Shown piece after piece: positions 7,401-8,085 of a stretch of 8,085 nt of DNA (the first letter of the stretch is position 1; each line of letters opens with the position of its first letter). This stretch comes from Saprospiraceae bacterium (GTDB taxonomy: Bacteria; Bacteroidota; Bacteroidia; Chitinophagales; Saprospiraceae). The stretch is taken from the NCBI GenBank assembly GCA_013042795.1, contig JABDPK010000109.1, positions 1 through 8,085 of the forward strand, read 5' to 3'. The notes beneath the pieces were generated by a model that worked only from the letters and a program-made list of their open reading frames with translations, searched no databases and was not told the DNA's origin. Made by a program: the position numbers and the translations under genes.

Positions 7401-7487
7401 TAGTTGACTATGCAGGGTACCCAGAGGAGTAATAAATACTGCAATTGTTATAAACTGAACAAGGGTGTATATGAAAGATTTCATCAT
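4443..7487 (-). CDS. Secreted zinc peptidase (MA-like) with TolB-like propeller and C-terminal outer-membrane beta-barrel
   Basis: This 1014-residue protein has three parts. A signal peptide (1-28, ending LHSQ, no lipobox) is followed by a gluzincin-type peptidase domain (about 40-300) with HELVH (125-129) and the third ligand E179 in WYHEG (176-180), as in peptidase MA-like families. Residues about 315-600 carry PD40/WD40-like blades, for example DVSPDGKYL (474-482) and RFTPDGEYLF (525-534), as in TolB and prolyl-oligopeptidase propellers. Residues about 645-1014 alternate polar and aromatic/hydrophobic residues and finish with strand-like MISLKLLH, as expected for an outer-membrane barrel. 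The catalytic residues are intact, so it is probably an active protease tethered to the outer membrane; substrate and orientation are unknown. Two adjacent ATGs (7487 and 7484) precede the signal peptide. A strong terminator upstream isolates it from the preceding gene, so it needs its own promoter, which I could not identify. The barrel assignment is less certain than the peptidase. Confidence 0.85.
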   Translation of the reverse strand: MMKSFIYTLVQFITIAVFITPLGTLHSQLDMIETEEMSLVTYDFGHNYILSHAGRCFHSALQFHKELFDYEPSEKISLLIQDFGDYGNAGATAVPQNAISMGLSPFSYAFETSPAGERVFTMMNHELVHVVALDNANRSDRFFRNFFMGKVDPSASDPVSMFYSYLTNPRRYSPRWYHEGIASYIETWMSGGLGLALGSYDEMVFRTRILEDAHIYSAQGLESEGVTSDFQGRTNSYLYGTRFYGHLAYKYGPDKIIDWVKRNNGSRAFFSGQFKKVFGKKITKEWDEWLTFEREWQTNNINNLKQHPVTEYTPITEEAIGSVSYAFHDEKRNCIYVAVNNPGKVPHIASLDLSTGKLKSLIDVKGAALFYVSSMTYDAEAEKLYFTTDNDKWRDLNELDIKTNTKTLLQKDVRTGDLAFDQSDKSIWGIKHLNGFSTITRIDQKPKDDKILTPYGDWDQVYTYPYGHDAFDIDVSPDGKYLSAAVTDLQGSQSLLLYKMEDLDNGEFQPDTLFNFSVASPQSFRFTPDGEYLFGSSYYTGVSNIFRIHVESKEISAVSNSLTGLFRPVYIDDDRLFAFNFTSDGFQPVYIPNTTVDNLSNIDFLGNITVEKYPELIDWQIPIPGKADVDMEKLITKKDKYIAGKEMQVNYAYPVVVGYKNNVGVGYRMQISDPFRFKSLDMSLSYTPRAWTNGLLEDRAEDFVELEDEELIHFNFDYNFGQFNIHGGFNEAAFHDLFGPSQSSRKGLKLGVNYDKRLLYDPPNTASLRFGISGFYGLDQSPEYQQILLAGFDKNLFINLSTSINYSTARASLGAVDAEKGIRTSLYVSGAYSAKKFYPRVIGSFDVGMQLPGRHFSLWIRNSVGSSFSETFNPFTRFGFGAFGNNYVDYQATRQYRTPFSLPGISFSADRIIIAKTFAKSMAEFVIPPLRFRKLGGFNFFANWIQPTVFTSVLFTDSIELPDDKIANLGAQIDLRMVTFSLLPSTLSVGYARAWDLDGPGSYNEWMISLKLLH

Positions 7488-7500
7488 GGATGGGATTGTA

Positions 7501-7549
7501 TAAAAATAAGCTAAGAGAGGAACTAATTATTATTCCTCTTTTAGCTTAT
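7501..7549 (-). terminator. Intrinsic terminator of the nonapeptide-repeat gene
   Basis: The arms 7507-7522 and 7533-7548 are complementary over 16 positions with one mismatch, extended by one A-T pair at 7506/7549, around a 10-nt loop. Reading the minus strand, the hairpin is followed at once by TTTTTA. It starts 18 nt after the stop codon of the gene ending at 7567 and sits just before the next gene's start (7487), in the right place and orientation for a rho-independent terminator. The stem is only moderately GC-rich but unusually long. Confidence 0.8.
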
Positions 7550-7566
7550 AATTTATGTGTGAAGAA

Positions 7567-8085
7567 TTATTTTATTCTGTCCTCAAGTGCTGTAAACTGA
7601 TCGGTAATGATCAGGTCGGTAAAAGTTTGATTTCGCATAAGCGAAGTAAACGTTTCAGGATTATCTTGCATCATATCCTGGAATCTGTCGTCTTCTGTAA
7701 ACTGTTGGAATCCTTCAGATTTTGCCAGCTTGACCCATTCAGGATTTGCTAGGACTTTCCCGCACCTGGGGTTCTCTGCACAGCTTTTGAATTTATCACT
7801 GGATAAAACAGAAACAAGATCACCTTCAGCAGCCAGTTTTGAAAAACTGGCATTCTTGGCCAGTTCAGAAAAAGCAGGTGAGGAGAACACTTCAATAGCA
7901 TGTGGGTTATCTCTCATTGTAGCCATCAGGTTTTCGTCTTTCATTAAATCTTTAAATTCACTGGAATTAACGAATCCTGAAAATGCATTGAAATTGTCAT
8001 CATCGGTAACTTGCCTGAAAGCATCTGATTTCATTAATTTCTGGAAATTGGCACTGGAAGACAATTCCTTGATCTGAACATCATC
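7567..8085 (-). CDS. Unrecognised protein of degenerate nonapeptide repeats (5' end beyond window)
   Basis: The reading frame is open to the right edge, so the 172 residues seen are the C-terminal part of a longer protein. A TTG at 8064 is inside the gene and is not a convincing start. The sequence is built of about 17-18 units close to nine residues long, with the pattern x-F-x-x-L-x-x-x-[DNE], often followed by P. Examples are AFSELAKNA, SFSKLAAEG, EWVKLAKSE, GFQQFTEDD and TFTDLIITD. Some units are stretched to 10-12 residues. It is rich in F, D, S, K and N, with two cysteines (KFKSCAENP and RCGKVLANP, nine residues apart in register). No membrane helix is visible and the N-terminus is missing, so location is unknown. 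The pattern suggests short amphipathic helices, somewhat like STI1/DP chaperone-binding repeats, but I do not claim homology. It ends 18 nt before a strong terminator, so it belongs to a separate transcript. Confidence 0.8.
   Translation of the reverse strand, partial: DDVQIKELSSSANFQKLMKSDAFRQVTDDDNFNAFSGFVNSSEFKDLMKDENLMATMRDNPHAIEVFSSPAFSELAKNASFSKLAAEGDLVSVLSSDKFKSCAENPRCGKVLANPEWVKLAKSEGFQQFTEDDRFQDMMQDNPETFTSLMRNQTFTDLIITDQFTALEDRIK

Noticed and set aside
4443..7487. Calling the large protein TolB
   Set aside because: TolB is about 430 residues with no peptidase or barrel domain, and no tol/pal genes are nearby. Only the propeller blades are similar.
8062..8064. TTG at 8064 as the start of the repeat-protein gene
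   Set aside because: The frame continues open to the window edge and the upstream residues (DVQIKE) continue the repeat pattern, so the true start is most likely outside the window.

Overview
All seven genes lie on the minus strand, so transcription runs from high to low coordinates. The DNA is AT-rich. Start codons are preceded by A/T-rich sequence with no clear GGAGG-type Shine-Dalgarno. The protein set combines a DUF5706/PycTM-like membrane protein, a peptidase-propeller-barrel outer-membrane protein and a multihaem cytochrome module. Together these suggest a Gram-negative member of the Bacteroidota or a close relative. This is inferred from gene content, and no rRNA or other taxonomic marker is present.

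In transcription order: (1) 8085-7567 is the 3' part of a gene for an unrecognised protein built of about 17-18 degenerate nonapeptide units; it ends at a strong intrinsic terminator (7549-7501). (2) 7487-4443 encodes a 1014-residue secreted protein with an HELVH...HEG zinc-peptidase domain, a TolB/PD40-like propeller and a C-terminal region that looks like an outer-membrane beta-barrel. (3) 4398-3712 encodes a PrsW-family intramembrane metalloprotease. (4) 3654-3100 encodes a membrane protein matching the Pycsar effector (PycTM, DUF5706) family, with no nucleotide cyclase in view. Genes 2-4 are separated by only 44 and 57 nt and may be cotranscribed.

After a 151-nt gap with a small inverted repeat comes a tight three-gene redox operon: (5) 2948-2097, a multi-haem-b-type membrane protein; (6) 2095-764, a membrane-anchored ferredoxin-flavoprotein; (7) 759-1, a secreted multihaem cytochrome c with nine CXXCH motifs in the window, running off the left edge. 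The stop-to-start gaps are 1 and 4 nt. The natural reading is an electron-transfer complex across the cytoplasmic membrane: flavoprotein and Fe-S centres on the cytoplasmic side, haem b in the membrane, and a periplasmic haem wire. The direction of flow and the physiological donor or acceptor cannot be read from sequence.

The most notable points are: an apparent circular permutation of the FAD fold in gene 6, whose two ferredoxin motifs each lack the second cysteine; a likely one-base indel or non-ATG start in gene 7; an orphan PycTM-like gene beside PrsW; the three-part architecture of gene 2; and the nonapeptide-repeat protein. There is no gene-free stretch longer than about 150 bases. I see no tRNA, rRNA, CRISPR array or insertion sequence.
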